A stretch of DNA of 64,000 nt from Pseudovibrio ascidiaceicola (GCF_900114245.1 NZ_FOSK01000001.1:1-64000), one strand, 5' to 3'. Counted from the first letter of the stretch, positions 1 to 10,215 are shown. Notes: a model not told the origin generated them from the sequence alone. Program-made: numbers and translations.

Positions 1-16
1 TCAAACTCTCAGGTTT
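1..16 (-). rRNA. rrs: 16S rRNA gene, first ~16 bases (cut by window edge)
   Basis: Read on the minus strand, bases 16 to 1 are AAACCTGAGAGTTTGA, which matches the conserved 5' end of bacterial 16S rRNA (AGAGTTTGATC...). The rest of the gene lies outside the window to the left. A long leader with a boxA-like element and a strong promoter lies upstream, as expected for an rRNA operon. The exact mature 5' end is inferred. Confidence 0.85.
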
Positions 17-363
17 TACTGAATATTAATCCCAACTTAAATCACGTTTCTGTACTCAAATCTAACCGACCATAAATGGCCAATTAATAGACGAGGAACA
101 CGCAAATAATTTAGACCGAAATCCAAATCTTTGGTGTTCTGAAAAACGTAAACTAAGTCAGTTATTCCGTAACAGTGCCTTGTTACCAAAACACTCGCGA
201 ATAACCGCCGTCCACGTTTCTCTTTCTTCTTCCGTATTCAATTGTCAATGAACGGAGACTTGCGCCTCAATATCCAGACTTACCTGATCTCTTAAAAACC
301 CCGTAAATCCTTCTGTTTTTGTGCCTCCGAACCGACGCCTCAGTGGCCCGCCCCGGTGGCGTG
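17..363 (-). other. rRNA operon leader with boxA-like antitermination element
   Basis: This stretch of about 350 bases lies between the rrn promoter and the 16S start and holds no credible protein gene. On the minus strand 254-243 reads CGTTCATTGACA, a partial match to boxA (TGCTCTTTAACA). It is followed by a purine-rich stretch and AAACGTGGACGG, as I recall from other alphaproteobacterial rrn leaders. It probably carries antitermination and 16S-processing signals. The transcript start near 363 is inferred from the -10 position. Confidence 0.7.
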
Positions 364-369
364 AAGCGG

Positions 370-398
370 GTTATAGGGATATGAGCTGACCCTGTCAA
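370..398 (-). promoter_or_regulatory. rRNA operon promoter (sigma70 near-consensus)
   Basis: On the minus strand a perfect -35 TTGACA (398-393) is followed after exactly 17 bases by TATAAC (375-370). An A/T-rich stretch at about 411-434 lies just upstream of the -35 and could act as an UP element. This is the strength expected of an rrn promoter, and it drives transcription toward the 16S start at the window edge. Confidence 0.85.
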
Positions 399-500
399 CG
401 AGCCCTGAGAGAAAACTTCAAAATTTTCACAGGACTGGGGAAACTTTTTCAATAATCGCAAACCCTGTATTTATATGGTGCTTAAAATCGTGGTTTGCCA

Positions 501-540
501 GCCAAATTCATTATTTTCTCGCCAAATCCATTTTTTCTAT
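501..540. repeat. Imperfect 20-bp tandem repeat between the rrn and M23 promoters
   Basis: Two adjacent copies start with GCCAAAT (501 and 521). They run on as GCCAAATTCATTATTTT and GCCAAATCCATTTTTTC. The repeat sits about 100 bases upstream of the rrn -35 and directly upstream of the TATAAT of the rightward gene, so it could bind a regulator of either promoter. No known motif is recognised. Confidence 0.5.
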
Positions 541-543
541 AAT
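538..543 (+). promoter_or_regulatory. Candidate -10 box for the M23 peptidase gene
   Basis: A perfect TATAAT lies about 110 bases upstream of the M23 gene. At 16-18 bases upstream only weak, T-rich -35 candidates are present, within the second half of the tandem repeat. Promoter assignment is an inference. Confidence 0.4.
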
Positions 544-652
544 TTTTCATAGTATCAGCGACAAAATCCAGCCGTATTTGTCTTTCATCAGTTGTTCCCA
601 TCTTCAGCATTGTCTATCAATCGTAAACACGTGATGCAGAACTCTGCTGCAG

Positions 653-2650
653 ATGGCATCTCTGCCGATTTGGGGAAAGATAAGTAGCTCGATGAATTCT
701 GGTAGGTTCCATACTAATGGAAGGCCTTCCGTCAATCTTGGCAATGAACCTGCTTTGATGGTGGACAGCCTTGCAAGTTCGTCTGACCAGCCCGCACGGC
801 TTAATGGCCGCTGGTTGATCGGGACGATCCTGACCGGCATGACCTCCATTGTATTAATGGGTGGTGCGTTGATGGCCGCGCTAGATGGCCAGTACACCTA
901 TAAGACAGCGAAAGCCCCCGCAAGCAACTCAGCAGACCTGGCACCACAGCGTAATTCCAGCGGAAAAGGTGACCGCCTGAGTTCCGCAACCGACGGCTTC
1001 TCCAACCGGCAGATCATTGAAGTGAATACAGTGACCCGCAGCGAAGGCCGTGACCACGTAAAAGCCAAGCCATATGCGCTCGTCAGCGCAAGCCTTGAGA
1101 ACATCAAGAAACAGGAAACAGCTGCAGACATTCCACCGTTCGACCCGATCACTATGTATCAGGGAGAACAGGTCGCTCCGCTACAGGTCGCCAGTGATGC
1201 GATCTATGGTGCCGACATTGAAGGTGAAGTATCCATTTCTCAACGCGACTTCCCACTGGAAGCTATGAGCATGGTGGCCCTTCCGGATCATAAAGAAGAA
1301 GCTGTTCAGGAACAGGTTAAAAAAGCAGCGATGTTCATGTTGGACAATTCCACCGACATTGCAGCCATCCCGAGCCTCGAAGACTTCAATGCAGGCTTTG
1401 CCCCTCTTTCAGAACAGTCATTTGAAAATATCGAAGTCCGCATCACAGAAGAAAACGTCTCCTTCCAGCCCAAATCTCGCAAAATCTCCCAGGCCAATCA
1501 GATCGAAGAACGCATTGTTCCGATCCTGACCCAGACTGACTTTATTGACATTCTGCTGGATGGGGAGGCTTCGGAGAAAGAAGCAGAAGGCTATATCAAA
1601 GCGTTTACCGAAAACTTTGGTATCGACACAATCAAAGCTGGCCAGATTTTCCGCCTGTCCCTCAACACGGACCAGATTGAAGAAGACGACGGAATCCTTG
1701 TCCGCGTTAGCATCTATGAAGATCAGCGCCATGTGGGAACCATTGCTCCAAACGATGAAGGCGAATTTGTTGTAGCACCAGAGCCATCCACGCAGATGGC
1801 CGCAGACGCATTCACATCACAGCAGCAGAATTCCGTTGGTCCTCGTGCCACCTATTATGACTCGATCTACCAGACTGGTCTTGATAACGACGTCCCAACA
1901 TCTCTCATAAAAGAACTCGTTCGCATCTACTCTTATAGCGTTGACTTCAATGCCTCCGTAAAAAGCGGTGATGAGATGAGCGTCTTCTATGGCCTTGATG
2001 CAGACCAGACCACTGGCGCCTCCGAAATTCTTTATACATCCATCACCGTGAATGGTCGCTCTCACCGCTTCTACCGTTTCCGCACACCGGACGATGGTGT
2101 CGTCGATTATTATGATGAGAACGGCCAGAGCGCGAAGCAGTTCTTGCTCCGTAAACCAATCGCGGCAGGCCGCTTTACATCTGGCTTCGGCATGCGCCGC
2201 CATCCAGTGCTGAAAACCCGCCGTTTGCACACTGGCACAGACTGGGCAGCTCCTCGCGGCACCGCAATCTTTGCAGCTGGCGACGGTGTAATCCAAAAAG
2301 CAGCTTGGTCTGGCGGATATGGCAAACGTGTCGAGATCAAACACGCTAATGGCTATGTCACCACATATAACCACATGACCGGCTTTGGTTCTGGCATTCA
2401 AAAAGGCCAGAAGATCAGACAGGGTTCTGTTATTGGCTATGTAGGAACAACCGGTCTTTCAACGGGTAACCACCTCCACTATGAAGTGAAGGTGAATGGC
2501 CGCTTCGTGAACTCCCTGAAGATCAAAGTACCGCAAGGCCGCATCCTTGAAGCTCAGGTGCTTGAGAACTTCAAGCGCGAACGCGACCGCATCAATGCTC
2601 TGATGGAGACAGGTCGTCCAAGTCAGCGCGTCGCTTCACTACGGAACTGA
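653..2650 (+). CDS. M23 family metallopeptidase (membrane-anchored murein endopeptidase)
   Basis: 665 residues. A single membrane helix lies at about 52-76, followed by a long low-complexity periplasmic region. A C-terminal peptidase_M23 (LytM) domain spans about residues 510-640. The zinc ligands are visible as HTGTD (about 526-530) and the HLH of GNHLHYE (about 607-609). M23 enzymes cut peptide cross-links of peptidoglycan during growth and division, so this one should act in the periplasm, tethered to the inner membrane. All key ligands are present, so it may be active rather than an EnvC-like activator. The start is uncertain: in-frame ATGs at 692 and 758 also precede the helix, and the one at 692 has a better purine-rich upstream. 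The gene is divergent from the rRNA operon. Confidence 0.9.
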   Translation: MASLPIWGKISSSMNSGRFHTNGRPSVNLGNEPALMVDSLASSSDQPARLNGRWLIGTILTGMTSIVLMGGALMAALDGQYTYKTAKAPASNSADLAPQRNSSGKGDRLSSATDGFSNRQIIEVNTVTRSEGRDHVKAKPYALVSASLENIKKQETAADIPPFDPITMYQGEQVAPLQVASDAIYGADIEGEVSISQRDFPLEAMSMVALPDHKEEAVQEQVKKAAMFMLDNSTDIAAIPSLEDFNAGFAPLSEQSFENIEVRITEENVSFQPKSRKISQANQIEERIVPILTQTDFIDILLDGEASEKEAEGYIKAFTENFGIDTIKAGQIFRLSLNTDQIEEDDGILVRVSIYEDQRHVGTIAPNDEGEFVVAPEPSTQMAADAFTSQQQNSVGPRATYYDSIYQTGLDNDVPTSLIKELVRIYSYSVDFNASVKSGDEMSVFYGLDADQTTGASEILYTSITVNGRSHRFYRFRTPDDGVVDYYDENGQSAKQFLLRKPIAAGRFTSGFGMRRHPVLKTRRLHTGTDWAAPRGTAIFAAGDGVIQKAAWSGGYGKRVEIKHANGYVTTYNHMTGFGSGIQKGQKIRQGSVIGYVGTTGLSTGNHLHYEVKVNGRFVNSLKIKVPQGRILEAQVLENFKRERDRINALMETGRPSQRVASLRN

Positions 2651-2678
2651 CCTTAGTTCACCAAAAGCCTCTCACTAT

Positions 2679-2713
2679 TAAAGAGCAAGTAACGTCAAGC
2701 TGCTTGCTCTTTA
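2679..2713. terminator. Hairpin at the M23 / DUF998 convergent ends
   Basis: An 11-bp perfect inverted repeat, TAAAGAGCAAG (2679-2689) and CTTGCTCTTTA (2703-2713), spans the end of the leftward DUF998 gene. It lies where the two genes converge. Neither side has a long T-run, so it may be a weak or Rho-assisted terminator. Confidence 0.4.
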
Positions 2714-3294
2714 TGATGACGCTTGCGCATCAGAATCACGAAAAACCAGAGATAAATGCCAGTCTCCAACGCACGTTGCATGAGGCCACTGACAGCAGTT
2801 TCAATAGAGAGACTGAAGAGCATCGCCATTAGGATCAGGCAGGGCAAAACCCAAAAAGGCCTCTCGTAGACTGCTCCAGACAATATACTAAGACCAACAA
2901 CAGCACAGAAGTAGGCGAAAAAACTAGCAGCCATGTGAATGAGCTGACTTTGGGTTGGATCAGCAGCACTGCATTCAAAATCACACGGAAAGAAAGCTGC
3001 AACAGCAATCAGTATTGGATAGCCCGCAAAAATCACCAAACCAAAACGTTCAGCGCGACGACGCATAAGGTGAGAAAAGCAAATCACAAGGCAGGGTAAA
3101 AGAAGCAGCTCAACCATCGCGAAACCCCAAAGGTTCATAGCAGCTCCAAAAGGAGCACCAGTTGCCCCAAGCTCACTCATGAACTGAGAACTATGGCTGT
3201 AATCTGGATAGGTTGCCCCGCCAATTGCAACGGCTGCCATAAGCCAGAGATAGCTTAGGGCCACAAACGAAATCGCAAAACCAGTTTTACTCAT
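2695..3294 (-). CDS. DUF998 family integral membrane protein
   Basis: 199 residues with about six hydrophobic segments and little soluble sequence. The region around YPDYSHSSQFMSELGA, after the first helix, matches the DUF998 pattern (small polytopic membrane proteins of unknown function). The ATG at 3294 is preferred over an upstream in-frame TTG at 3306, because GGTGGTGG precedes it. It is a single gene between the convergent M23 gene and the end of clpB. No catalytic motif is seen, and the function is unknown. Confidence 0.75.
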   Translation of the reverse strand: MSKTGFAISFVALSYLWLMAAVAIGGATYPDYSHSSQFMSELGATGAPFGAAMNLWGFAMVELLLLPCLVICFSHLMRRRAERFGLVIFAGYPILIAVAAFFPCDFECSAADPTQSQLIHMAASFFAYFCAVVGLSILSGAVYERPFWVLPCLILMAMLFSLSIETAVSGLMQRALETGIYLWFFVILMRKRHHKEQAA

Positions 3295-3390
3295 AGCCAC
3301 CACCAACCAAGAAATTTAGTGCCCCAACTTCAATCTACAGAACTAAGCACAAAAAGCATGCGTTAGAAAAGCCTCTATGGAATGCCCAAC

Positions 3391-3414
3391 AAAAAGGGCC
3401 GGAAAATCCGGCCC
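3391..3414 (-). terminator. Rho-independent terminator of clpB
   Basis: An 8-bp perfect GC-rich stem, GGGCCGGA (3396-3403) with TCCGGCCC (3407-3414), has a 3-base loop. On the minus strand it is followed by TTTTT (3395-3391). It lies 27 bases past the clpB stop. Confidence 0.85.
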
Positions 3415-3440
3415 TCTTCTTTAACTCATGATCAAACCTG

Positions 3441-6020
3441 TCAGGCCGTTTCAAAAAGTAGCCTGTCTGTTCCTGCAGAAACTCTGATGCTCTGACCGTC
3501 AGAAATTGAACCAGCCAAAAGCATCTCTGCCAGCGGATCCTGAACCTGCTTTTGAATCACGCGCTTCAAAGGGCGTGCACCATAAGCCGGATCGTACCCT
3601 TTTTCGGCAAGCCAACCCATAGCACCATCATCAAGCTCAAGTTCCATTTTCCGGTCGTCCAGCAACTTCTGCAAGCGGGCCAGTTGAATTTCAACGATCC
3701 GGGACATCTGAGTCCGTTGCAAGCGATGGAACAGAATAATCTCATCCAGACGGTTCAGGAATTCAGGGCGGAAGTGCGCTTTCACCGCATCCATCACCGG
3801 ACCACGAACAGCCTCAGCATCTTCACCTTCTCCCTGGGACGCCAAAAATTCTGAACCAAGGTTCGATGTCATGATTATCAGCGTATTGCGGAAGTCCACA
3901 GTACGGCCTTGCCCGTCCGTCAGACGGCCATCATCCAGTACCTGAAGCAGAACATTGAACACATCGCCATGTGCTTTTTCAACTTCATCAAACAGCACTA
4001 CCTGATATGGCCGGCGGCGCACGGCTTCTGTCAGAACACCACCTTCCTCATAACCAACATAGCCCGGAGGCGCACCGATCAAACGAGCAACACTGTGCTT
4101 TTCCATGAACTCAGACATGTCCACGCGCACCATGGCTGTCTCATCATCAAAGAGATAGCTGGCAAGCGCTTTGGTTAGCTCGGTTTTACCAACACCAGTT
4201 GGGCCAAGGAACATGAAAGAACCAATTGGCCTGTGCGGGTCTTGCAAACCGGCACGAGACCGGCGCACAGCAGTGGAAACTGCATGAACGGCTTCCTGCT
4301 GTCCAACAACACGTTTGGCCAATTCATCTTCCATACGAAGCAGCTTCTCACGTTCGCCTTCCAGCATCTTATCGACGGGAATCCCGGTCCAGCGAGACAC
4401 GATCTGGGCAATGCTTTCACTGCTTACAGTCTCGTTGAGCATGGTGTTGTCGACATCTTCAGCTGTCTGGGCATTCAAAAGCTTCTTTTCCAGATCAGGA
4501 ATAACGCCGTAAGCAAGCTCGCCCGCTTTAGCCAAATTGCCAATACGCTGCGCCTGCTCCAGTTCCGTGCGCGCTTCATCTAGCTGCTCTTTGATTTTCT
4601 GCTCACCGCTCAGCTTATCTTTTTCAGATTGCCAGCGTTGCGTCAGTGCATTGGATTCCTCTTCCAGATCAACCAACTCTTTTTCAAGACGCTGAAGCCG
4701 ATCCTTCGTGGCATCATCATCTTCTTTCTTGAGTGCTTCCCGCTCGATTTTCAATTGAATGATCCGACGATCCAACTCATCCAGCTCTTCTGGCTTGGAA
4801 TCCACCTGCATGCGCAAGCGACTGGCAGCTTCGTCAACAAGGTCAATTGCCTTATCCGGCAGGAAACGGTCCGTGATGTAACGGTTAGACAGCGTTGCCG
4901 CAGAAACAATCGCACTATCTGAAATGCGAACGCCGTGGTGAAGTTCATACTTCTCCTTGATGCCTCGCAGAATAGAGATCGTATCTTCAACCGTTGGCTC
5001 ACTTACAAACACAGGTTGGAACCGACGAGCCAACGCCGCGTCCTTTTCAACATGCTTGCGGTATTCATCAAGCGTAGTCGCACCAACACAGTGCAGCTCA
5101 CCACGCGCCAGCGCAGGTTTGAGAAGATTGGAAGCGTCCATCGCTCCATCTGTCTTCCCTGCCCCAACCAACGTATGCATTTCATCAATAAAGAGGATCA
5201 CACCACCCGCAGCGGCTTGCACCTCATTCAAAACACCCTTCAGGCGTTCTTCAAATTCACCGCGATATTTCGCGCCAGCGATCAATGCGCCCATATCAAG
5301 AGCAAGTAGCTCTTTGTCTTTCAGGCTTTCCGGCACGTCGCCATTGACGATGCGCAGTGCAAGACCTTCAGCAATTGCGGTTTTACCAACGCCAGGCTCA
5401 CCAATCAGAACCGGATTGTTTTTGGTCCGGCGGGAAAGAACCTGAATGGCACGGCGGATTTCTTCATCGCGCCCAATCACAGGATCGAGCTTACCTTCAC
5501 GGGCAGCTTCAGTCAGATCCTGAGCAAACTTCTTAAGAGCGTCGTACTGGTTTTCAGCGGATGCAGAATCCGCAGTCCGGCCCTTGCGTACGTCATTGAT
5601 AGCTTCATTCAAAGCGTTTGGCGTGACGCCACCTTGCGCAAGTGCCTTCCCTGCTTTGCTGTCTTTATCCATAGCAAGCGCAAGCAGCAGCCGCTCAACA
5701 GTGACATAACTGTCGCCTGCTTTCTCCGCTATTTTCTGAGCTTGCTCAAAAAGACGGGCCGTTTCAGGCGCCAGGTACAGCTGCCCGTTACCACCACTCA
5801 CTTTAGGAAGCGCGGCGAGATCAGTCTCAATCTGTAGACGGACATCCTGCACACGTCCTCCGGCCCGTTCAATAAGACCAGCAGACATGCCCTCACTGTC
5901 ATCCAGTAAGACCTTTAAAATATGTGCGGGAGTAAACTGTTGATGCCCTTGTCCTAGAGCGTATGTTTGCGCAGACTGAATGAACCCACGCGCACGGTCG
6001 GTGTATTTCTCAAAGTCCAT
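3441..6020 (-). CDS. clpB: ATP-dependent chaperone ClpB (disaggregase)
   Basis: 859 residues, full length for ClpB. An N-terminal Clp repeat domain is followed by a first AAA+ module with GEPGVGKT, a coiled-coil middle domain (about 400-530), and a second AAA+ module with GPTGVGKT and the pore loop [13 protein letters not shown]. The middle domain and the absence of a ClpP-binding loop separate it from ClpA/ClpC. The hexamer works with DnaK to pull proteins out of aggregates after heat or other stress. AGGAG lies 8 bases before the ATG. The gene is monocistronic, with its own terminator, and divergent from the MOSC gene. I looked for a heat-shock (sigma32-type) promoter in 6021-6227 and found none convincing. 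Confidence 0.97.
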   Translation of the reverse strand: MDFEKYTDRARGFIQSAQTYALGQGHQQFTPAHILKVLLDDSEGMSAGLIERAGGRVQDVRLQIETDLAALPKVSGGNGQLYLAPETARLFEQAQKIAEKAGDSYVTVERLLLALAMDKDSKAGKALAQGGVTPNALNEAINDVRKGRTADSASAENQYDALKKFAQDLTEAAREGKLDPVIGRDEEIRRAIQVLSRRTKNNPVLIGEPGVGKTAIAEGLALRIVNGDVPESLKDKELLALDMGALIAGAKYRGEFEERLKGVLNEVQAAAGGVILFIDEMHTLVGAGKTDGAMDASNLLKPALARGELHCVGATTLDEYRKHVEKDAALARRFQPVFVSEPTVEDTISILRGIKEKYELHHGVRISDSAIVSAATLSNRYITDRFLPDKAIDLVDEAASRLRMQVDSKPEELDELDRRIIQLKIEREALKKEDDDATKDRLQRLEKELVDLEEESNALTQRWQSEKDKLSGEQKIKEQLDEARTELEQAQRIGNLAKAGELAYGVIPDLEKKLLNAQTAEDVDNTMLNETVSSESIAQIVSRWTGIPVDKMLEGEREKLLRMEDELAKRVVGQQEAVHAVSTAVRRSRAGLQDPHRPIGSFMFLGPTGVGKTELTKALASYLFDDETAMVRVDMSEFMEKHSVARLIGAPPGYVGYEEGGVLTEAVRRRPYQVVLFDEVEKAHGDVFNVLLQVLDDGRLTDGQGRTVDFRNTLIIMTSNLGSEFLASQGEGEDAEAVRGPVMDAVKAHFRPEFLNRLDEIILFHRLQRTQMSRIVEIQLARLQKLLDDRKMELELDDGAMGWLAEKGYDPAYGARPLKRVIQKQVQDPLAEMLLAGSISDGQSIRVSAGTDRLLFETA

Positions 6021-6227
6021 ATATAACTCCTATGTGCCGTGTCACCCGAAGCATGACGAAGCATTTTGGGAGGATCCGAGCCTCATAAAGAGCACCCGAA
6101 GCAGGAGACTTCCCCCTGCACTCTTCATATAGTAGTTCAAACTGCCGACAAAAGAGGGTCCTCGCAAGATCTTGCCACAATCCTTTGTTCCTCATAGTTT
6201 CGAATAGCTTAAACAACGGAATTTAAT

Positions 6228-6998
6228 ATGACTTTTTCGCCTGCGCATATCACCGCACTCGCAACACATCCAGTTAAAGGCCTTACGGCTCACCCACTTC
6301 AGACCACCACAGTAGAAGCCGGAGCTGTCTTCCCGCTGGATCGTGCCTACGCGATTGAAAATGGTCCATGCGGTTTTGATCCAGCAGCCCCACAGCACAT
6401 TTCAAAAAGCAAATTTCTGGTGCTGGTTCGTTACGAAGACGTGGCGCAGGTCAAATGCACATACGATCTGGAAAACAAAAGCATCACTCTGTCCAAGCCT
6501 GACACCGATGACGTCACGCTCTCGCTGGAAACAGCTGAAGGACAGGAAGCACTCGCAGCCTATTTCACTGCACGCATGGGAGAAAAAGCCATTGGCCCGC
6601 TCAAGGTCCGCCACGCAGACGACCATGCCTTCACTGATACGGCAGAAAACTTCGTGCATGTCGTGAATCTGGCCAGCGTGAAAGCTCTCTCCGAGACAAT
6701 GGGCGTCGAAATCGATCCAAAACGCTTCCGCGCAAACATCTATGTTGAGGGCCTGCCAGCCTACGAGGAGTTCAATTGGGCCGACAAAAAGATCCGCTCC
6801 AGCTCAGGCGTAGAATTCAAGTTCGCAAAACGTACCCGCCGCTGCGCTGCCGTGGATGTAAATCCAGTCACAGCCGAGCGTGACACCAACATCAACAAGG
6901 CACTTCATGGCTCGTTGGGTCATATGGATGTCGGCATCTATCTGGAAGTGCTCAACAACGGCGCGCTCTCTGTCGGTGACACGCTCATCGTCGAGTAA
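6228..6998 (+). CDS. MOSC domain-containing protein
   Basis: 256 residues. An N-terminal MOSC_N beta-barrel (from about residue 7, ITALATHPVKG) is followed by a C-terminal MOSC domain. The expected conserved cysteine is in RTRRCAAVDVNP. The family resembles the C-terminal part of eukaryotic molybdenum-cofactor sulfurase and the mARC/YcbX proteins, which bind molybdenum cofactor or reduce N-hydroxylated compounds. This protein has no C-terminal ferredoxin domain as in YcbX, so it would need a separate electron donor if it is a reductase. It is a single gene divergent from clpB and closed by a shared terminator. Confidence 0.88.
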   Translation: MTFSPAHITALATHPVKGLTAHPLQTTTVEAGAVFPLDRAYAIENGPCGFDPAAPQHISKSKFLVLVRYEDVAQVKCTYDLENKSITLSKPDTDDVTLSLETAEGQEALAAYFTARMGEKAIGPLKVRHADDHAFTDTAENFVHVVNLASVKALSETMGVEIDPKRFRANIYVEGLPAYEEFNWADKKIRSSSGVEFKFAKRTRRCAAVDVNPVTAERDTNINKALHGSLGHMDVGIYLEVLNNGALSVGDTLIVE

Positions 6999-7031
6999 GC
7001 CAGCGCCACAACGAGCTATTCGTCCGTCAGC

Positions 7032-7067
7032 AAAAAAGAAAACCCCGCCTTTTGAGCGGGGTTTTTC
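7032..7067. terminator. Bidirectional Rho-independent terminator
   Basis: An 8-bp stem, AACCCCGC (7041-7048) with GCGGGGTT (7056-7063), is flanked by an A-rich run on the left and TTTTT on the right. It therefore ends both the rightward MOSC gene and the leftward DUF4167 gene. Confidence 0.9.
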
Positions 7068-7116
7068 ATATATCTCCGGCAAACCAGTGAACTAGCAAGC
7101 ACATCGTCAGACGTGC

Positions 7117-7848
7117 TTAGCTTTCACCGTCTCCGGTTGTTTCCAAAGCCGCAGGTGCTGGTGCGTCCTCTGCAGGAACACGTGGTGCACGAGTACGCTG
7201 TGAACGAGCTGCACGAGGAGTGCGAGCACGAGGCGTACGGCGTGGCTTAGAAGCTGCTTCGTCATCGCCACCTTCTGTTGCCTCAGCAGGTGCTGGTGCA
7301 CTTGCAGAGGATGAAGATGGTGTACGACGAACACCGCGACCACGAGTACCACGAACACGACGACGTGCTTTGCCATCGTCTTCGTCAGCTGGTGCAGATG
7401 CGTCTCCCGAAGCTTCTGCATTCTCGTCAGCCGCTGGAGCTGTTTCGATAAACGGCTGAGGCGTATCGAGACCGATTACAGGCTGAGGGGCTGCAACTGC
7501 AACCTCTTGCTCTTCGGTCGCTGCCACAGCGGTTGGAGTTTCAACAGCAGCAGGTGCAGCTTCATCTTCTGTACGCGCAGAAGGAGCAGCAGTCTGTGTG
7601 CTTTGGGGTTGAGCAGCAGCGACGATGCGCTGGTAGTGCTCTGCATGCTGATAGTAGTTCTCGGAGGTTACACGGTCCCCGGAGGCCTGAGCATCACGCG
7701 CAAGTTGCTGGTATTTTTCAGCAACGTGCAATGCGGTACCTCGGATTTTAACATCCGGTCCATTTGACTCAAAAGTACGTGTCAATGGATTTGGAGCCTT
7801 ACGCCCCCGTCCACGCATGCGCTTGTTATTCTGATTTCCTGGTCTCAT
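7117..7848 (-). CDS. DUF4167 domain-containing protein
   Basis: 243 residues. The N-terminal domain (about 1-80) opens with a very basic stretch (NNKRMRGRGRK) and carries the family signature NGPDVKIRGTA and YYQHAEHYQRI. The rest is low complexity: Ala/Pro/Glu-rich, then an Arg-rich tail with repeated RTPRAR-type motifs that suggests nucleic-acid binding. DUF4167 is typical of alphaproteobacteria and is often found beside prmC/prfA, as here. An RNA- or ribosome-related role is plausible but unproven. The ATG at 7848 (MRPGNQ) is chosen from the family start rather than an in-frame start further upstream. Confidence 0.85.
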   Translation of the reverse strand: MRPGNQNNKRMRGRGRKAPNPLTRTFESNGPDVKIRGTALHVAEKYQQLARDAQASGDRVTSENYYQHAEHYQRIVAAAQPQSTQTAAPSARTEDEAAPAAVETPTAVAATEEQEVAVAAPQPVIGLDTPQPFIETAPAADENAEASGDASAPADEDDGKARRRVRGTRGRGVRRTPSSSSASAPAPAEATEGGDDEAASKPRRTPRARTPRAARSQRTRAPRVPAEDAPAPAALETTGDGES

Positions 7849-8257
7849 TCTGCCGTTAACTTTCCGGAATAGCAATCGAACCTACTGCGAGGTTCATGGG
7901 AGTAAGATCTCCCGGATTCCAAATGCCGTTAATAAGCCTGCGTGTTGATGAGCACAAAGGCCACCAACATCGAAATGCAATCGCATTCGATCGTATAACT
8001 GCTTCAATGCGATATCCGACATCTGATCGCAGCAACACAAATGCATTGCTCTCTCAGTTCAACGATACGAGGGGTTGCTCAACTGTCTGCTTTGAAACTA
8101 TCAACCGACGTCTCTGCCAGGCTCGTCTCACGGTCAGTGAGTGCCCATCCCCATCGTTTTCAGCTTTTAGCTGGTATCGCTTGTCGGCGAGATGAAACTA
8201 TCTCGTTCCGACGTATTTTCCAAGGGCTTTTTTCCAGATAATTGAATTCTTCGCCAA
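7849..8257. other. Intergenic region, prmC to DUF4167
   Basis: About 410 bases with no credible gene. It is the 5' region of the leftward DUF4167 gene and must contain that gene's promoter or a long intercistronic segment. The only repeated element noted is TGCCGTTAA at 7851-7859 and 7924-7932. No terminator-like hairpin with a T-run was seen after prmC. Confidence 0.5.
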
Positions 8258-9142
8258 TCATGGAAAAACTACAACAACGACCCTTGGTTGACCGGCCAGA
8301 TCCTGTTCACAACGAGCCTCCAGCCCCACAAGTTCCCTTGCAAGAGTTGAAAGCTCATCGGCTTGATCAAACCCGATCTCCATTAGGAGTCCACTATTTC
8401 TCTTAAGAACTCGTTTAGCGTTACCTATCAATTCTTTATAGGCAGTAAGACCATCCACTCCACCATCAAGCGCCAGCATAGGGTCATGCTGCTTAACTTC
8501 ATGGCTCAACCCTTCAATTACAGAGCTGCGAATGTACGGTGGGTTACTCACAATAAAATCAAAAGATCCGCTCAGTGTATCCAGATAAGAACCGCGAACA
8601 GGGATAAATCGGTCAAGAACCTTGTTGTTTGCTGCGTTTTGTCGCGCAGTCTCCAAAGCCTCTTCACTGATATCAACAGCAAGACAAATTGCATTGGGTA
8701 ATTCAGTCAGGAGCGCAATCGCAACTGCTCCTGTGCCAGTTCCGATATCTGCAAAAACCCATTCTTTTTCCAAGCCGCCATGGGCCTGACAGAACGCAAT
8801 CGCAGTTTCAACCAGCGTTTCCGTGTCTGGCCGTGGCTCCAATGTTGCCGGAGACAACGAAAACTCCAGCCCCCAAAACTCCCGCTTACCCAGAACACGC
8901 CCCACCGGCTTTCCAGCAAGGCGTTCTTCCACATATCGGGAAACAACCGCCAGTGTCTCTGGCTTGATCACCTGATCATACTCCAGAATCAGGTTTCTCG
9001 GCTCAATTTCAAGGGCTTCTGCAACAAGGACACGTGCATCCAAATCTGCCTCAGCCAGGTCTGCATCACGAAACAGGCTCCGCACCGCTAGGTACAAAGC
9101 CTGCACATTTTTGAGGTCGAAATTATCGAAGAGGCCGGACAT
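8258..9142 (-). CDS. prmC: Release factor N5-glutamine methyltransferase PrmC
   Basis: 294 residues. An N-terminal helical domain that recognises release factors (about 1-90) precedes a class I SAM-dependent methyltransferase domain with the SAM loop FADIGTGTGAVAIALL. The diagnostic NPPY motif is in SNPPYIRSS. The enzyme methylates the glutamine of the GGQ motif of RF1 and RF2. Its substrate gene prfA lies immediately upstream: the prfA stop and prmC start share one base (TAATG), indicating translational coupling. Confidence 0.96.
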   Translation of the reverse strand: MSGLFDNFDLKNVQALYLAVRSLFRDADLAEADLDARVLVAEALEIEPRNLILEYDQVIKPETLAVVSRYVEERLAGKPVGRVLGKREFWGLEFSLSPATLEPRPDTETLVETAIAFCQAHGGLEKEWVFADIGTGTGAVAIALLTELPNAICLAVDISEEALETARQNAANNKVLDRFIPVRGSYLDTLSGSFDFIVSNPPYIRSSVIEGLSHEVKQHDPMLALDGGVDGLTAYKELIGNAKRVLKRNSGLLMEIGFDQADELSTLARELVGLEARCEQDLAGQPRVVVVVFP

Positions 9143-10215
9143 TAAAGTCCTTCATCGGCGAGCAAGTTCGCTTGATGGTCCATAATCAGAGCATCAATCA
9201 CTTCACCCGTAGCTTCGCCTGCGATCATCTGGTCAAGCTTATACAACGTCAAACCAATACGGTGATCAGTCACACGACCCTGAGGGAAGTTGTAGGTACG
9301 GATACGCTCAGAACGATCACCGGAACCAACCTGAACACGGCGGGCCTCAGTCCGCTCATTCGCAGCACGCTCACGCTCCACATCGTAGATCTTCGCCCGC
9401 AGCAACTTCATCGCGCGGTCTTTGTTCTTATGCTGAGACCGCTCATCCTGCACTGCAACCACAATCCCGGTCGGGTTGTGCACAATACGAACAGCAGAGT
9501 CGGTCGTGTTCACGTGCTGACCACCTGCGCCTGATGCACGGTAGGTATCGATGCGCAAATCAGCAGGATTGATCTCCACGTCCACTTCTTCAGCCTGCGG
9601 AAGAACCGCAACTGTCGCTGCGGATGTGTGAATACGGCCACCGGATTCAGTCTCAGGCACACGCTGCACACGGTGAACACCGGACTCAAACTTCAGCTTA
9701 CCAAACACTTCCTGACCAGTTACAGCCGCCACGATTTCTTTGAAACCGCCCATGTCCCCTTCAGAAGAGGACATCACTTCAACTTTCCAGCCATTATTGT
9801 CTGCAAAGCGCTGATACATACGGAAGAGATCACCAGCAAACAGCGCAGCCTCGTCACCACCTGTACCGGCGCGCACTTCAAGAATAACGTCGTGAGAATC
9901 GGCTTTGTCTTTTGGCAAAAGCCCAATGCGAACTTGCTGGGTCAGCTCTTCGACAACGCCTGTCAGCTCATCACGCTCAAGCTGTGCAAGTTCTTTCATC
10001 TCCGCATCGCTTTCAGGGTCTGCCAACAGTGCTTCCGCACCTTCCAGATCACCCTCGGCTTTGCGAAGTTCACGAATGGACTTCACAATTGGATCGAGTT
10101 CCGCATAGTCCCTTGAAAGCTTGATATATACATCCGGTGCAGGACCAGATGCCATCTCGGCCTCAATACCTTCAAAGCGTGCTAGCAGTGTGTCTAGTTT
10201 TTCTGGTGCCAGCAT
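9142..10215 (-). CDS. prfA: Peptide chain release factor 1
   Basis: 357 residues, normal for RF1. The GGQ motif (GAGGQHVN) that triggers peptidyl-tRNA hydrolysis is intact. The stop-codon-reading region of domain 2 lies before it, in the segment after [12 protein letters not shown]1 ends translation at UAA and UAG. The ATG at 10215 (MLAPEKLD) fits the family; the open frame continues six codons upstream. The gene is in the leftward series lysC-ptsP-prfA-prmC and directly precedes the methylase that modifies it. Confidence 0.97.
   Translation of the reverse strand: MLAPEKLDTLLARFEGIEAEMASGPAPDVYIKLSRDYAELDPIVKSIRELRKAEGDLEGAEALLADPESDAEMKELAQLERDELTGVVEELTQQVRIGLLPKDKADSHDVILEVRAGTGGDEAALFAGDLFRMYQRFADNNGWKVEVMSSSEGDMGGFKEIVAAVTGQEVFGKLKFESGVHRVQRVPETESGGRIHTSAATVAVLPQAEEVDVEINPADLRIDTYRASGAGGQHVNTTDSAVRIVHNPTGIVVAVQDERSQHKNKDRAMKLLRAKIYDVERERAANERTEARRVQVGSGDRSERIRTYNFPQGRVTDHRIGLTLYKLDQMIAGEATGEVIDALIMDHQANLLADEGL

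Noticed and set aside
6021-6227. Heat-shock (sigma32-type) promoter in front of clpB
   Set aside because: I looked for CTTGAAA/CCCATAT-like pairs; only partial matches with wrong spacing were found.
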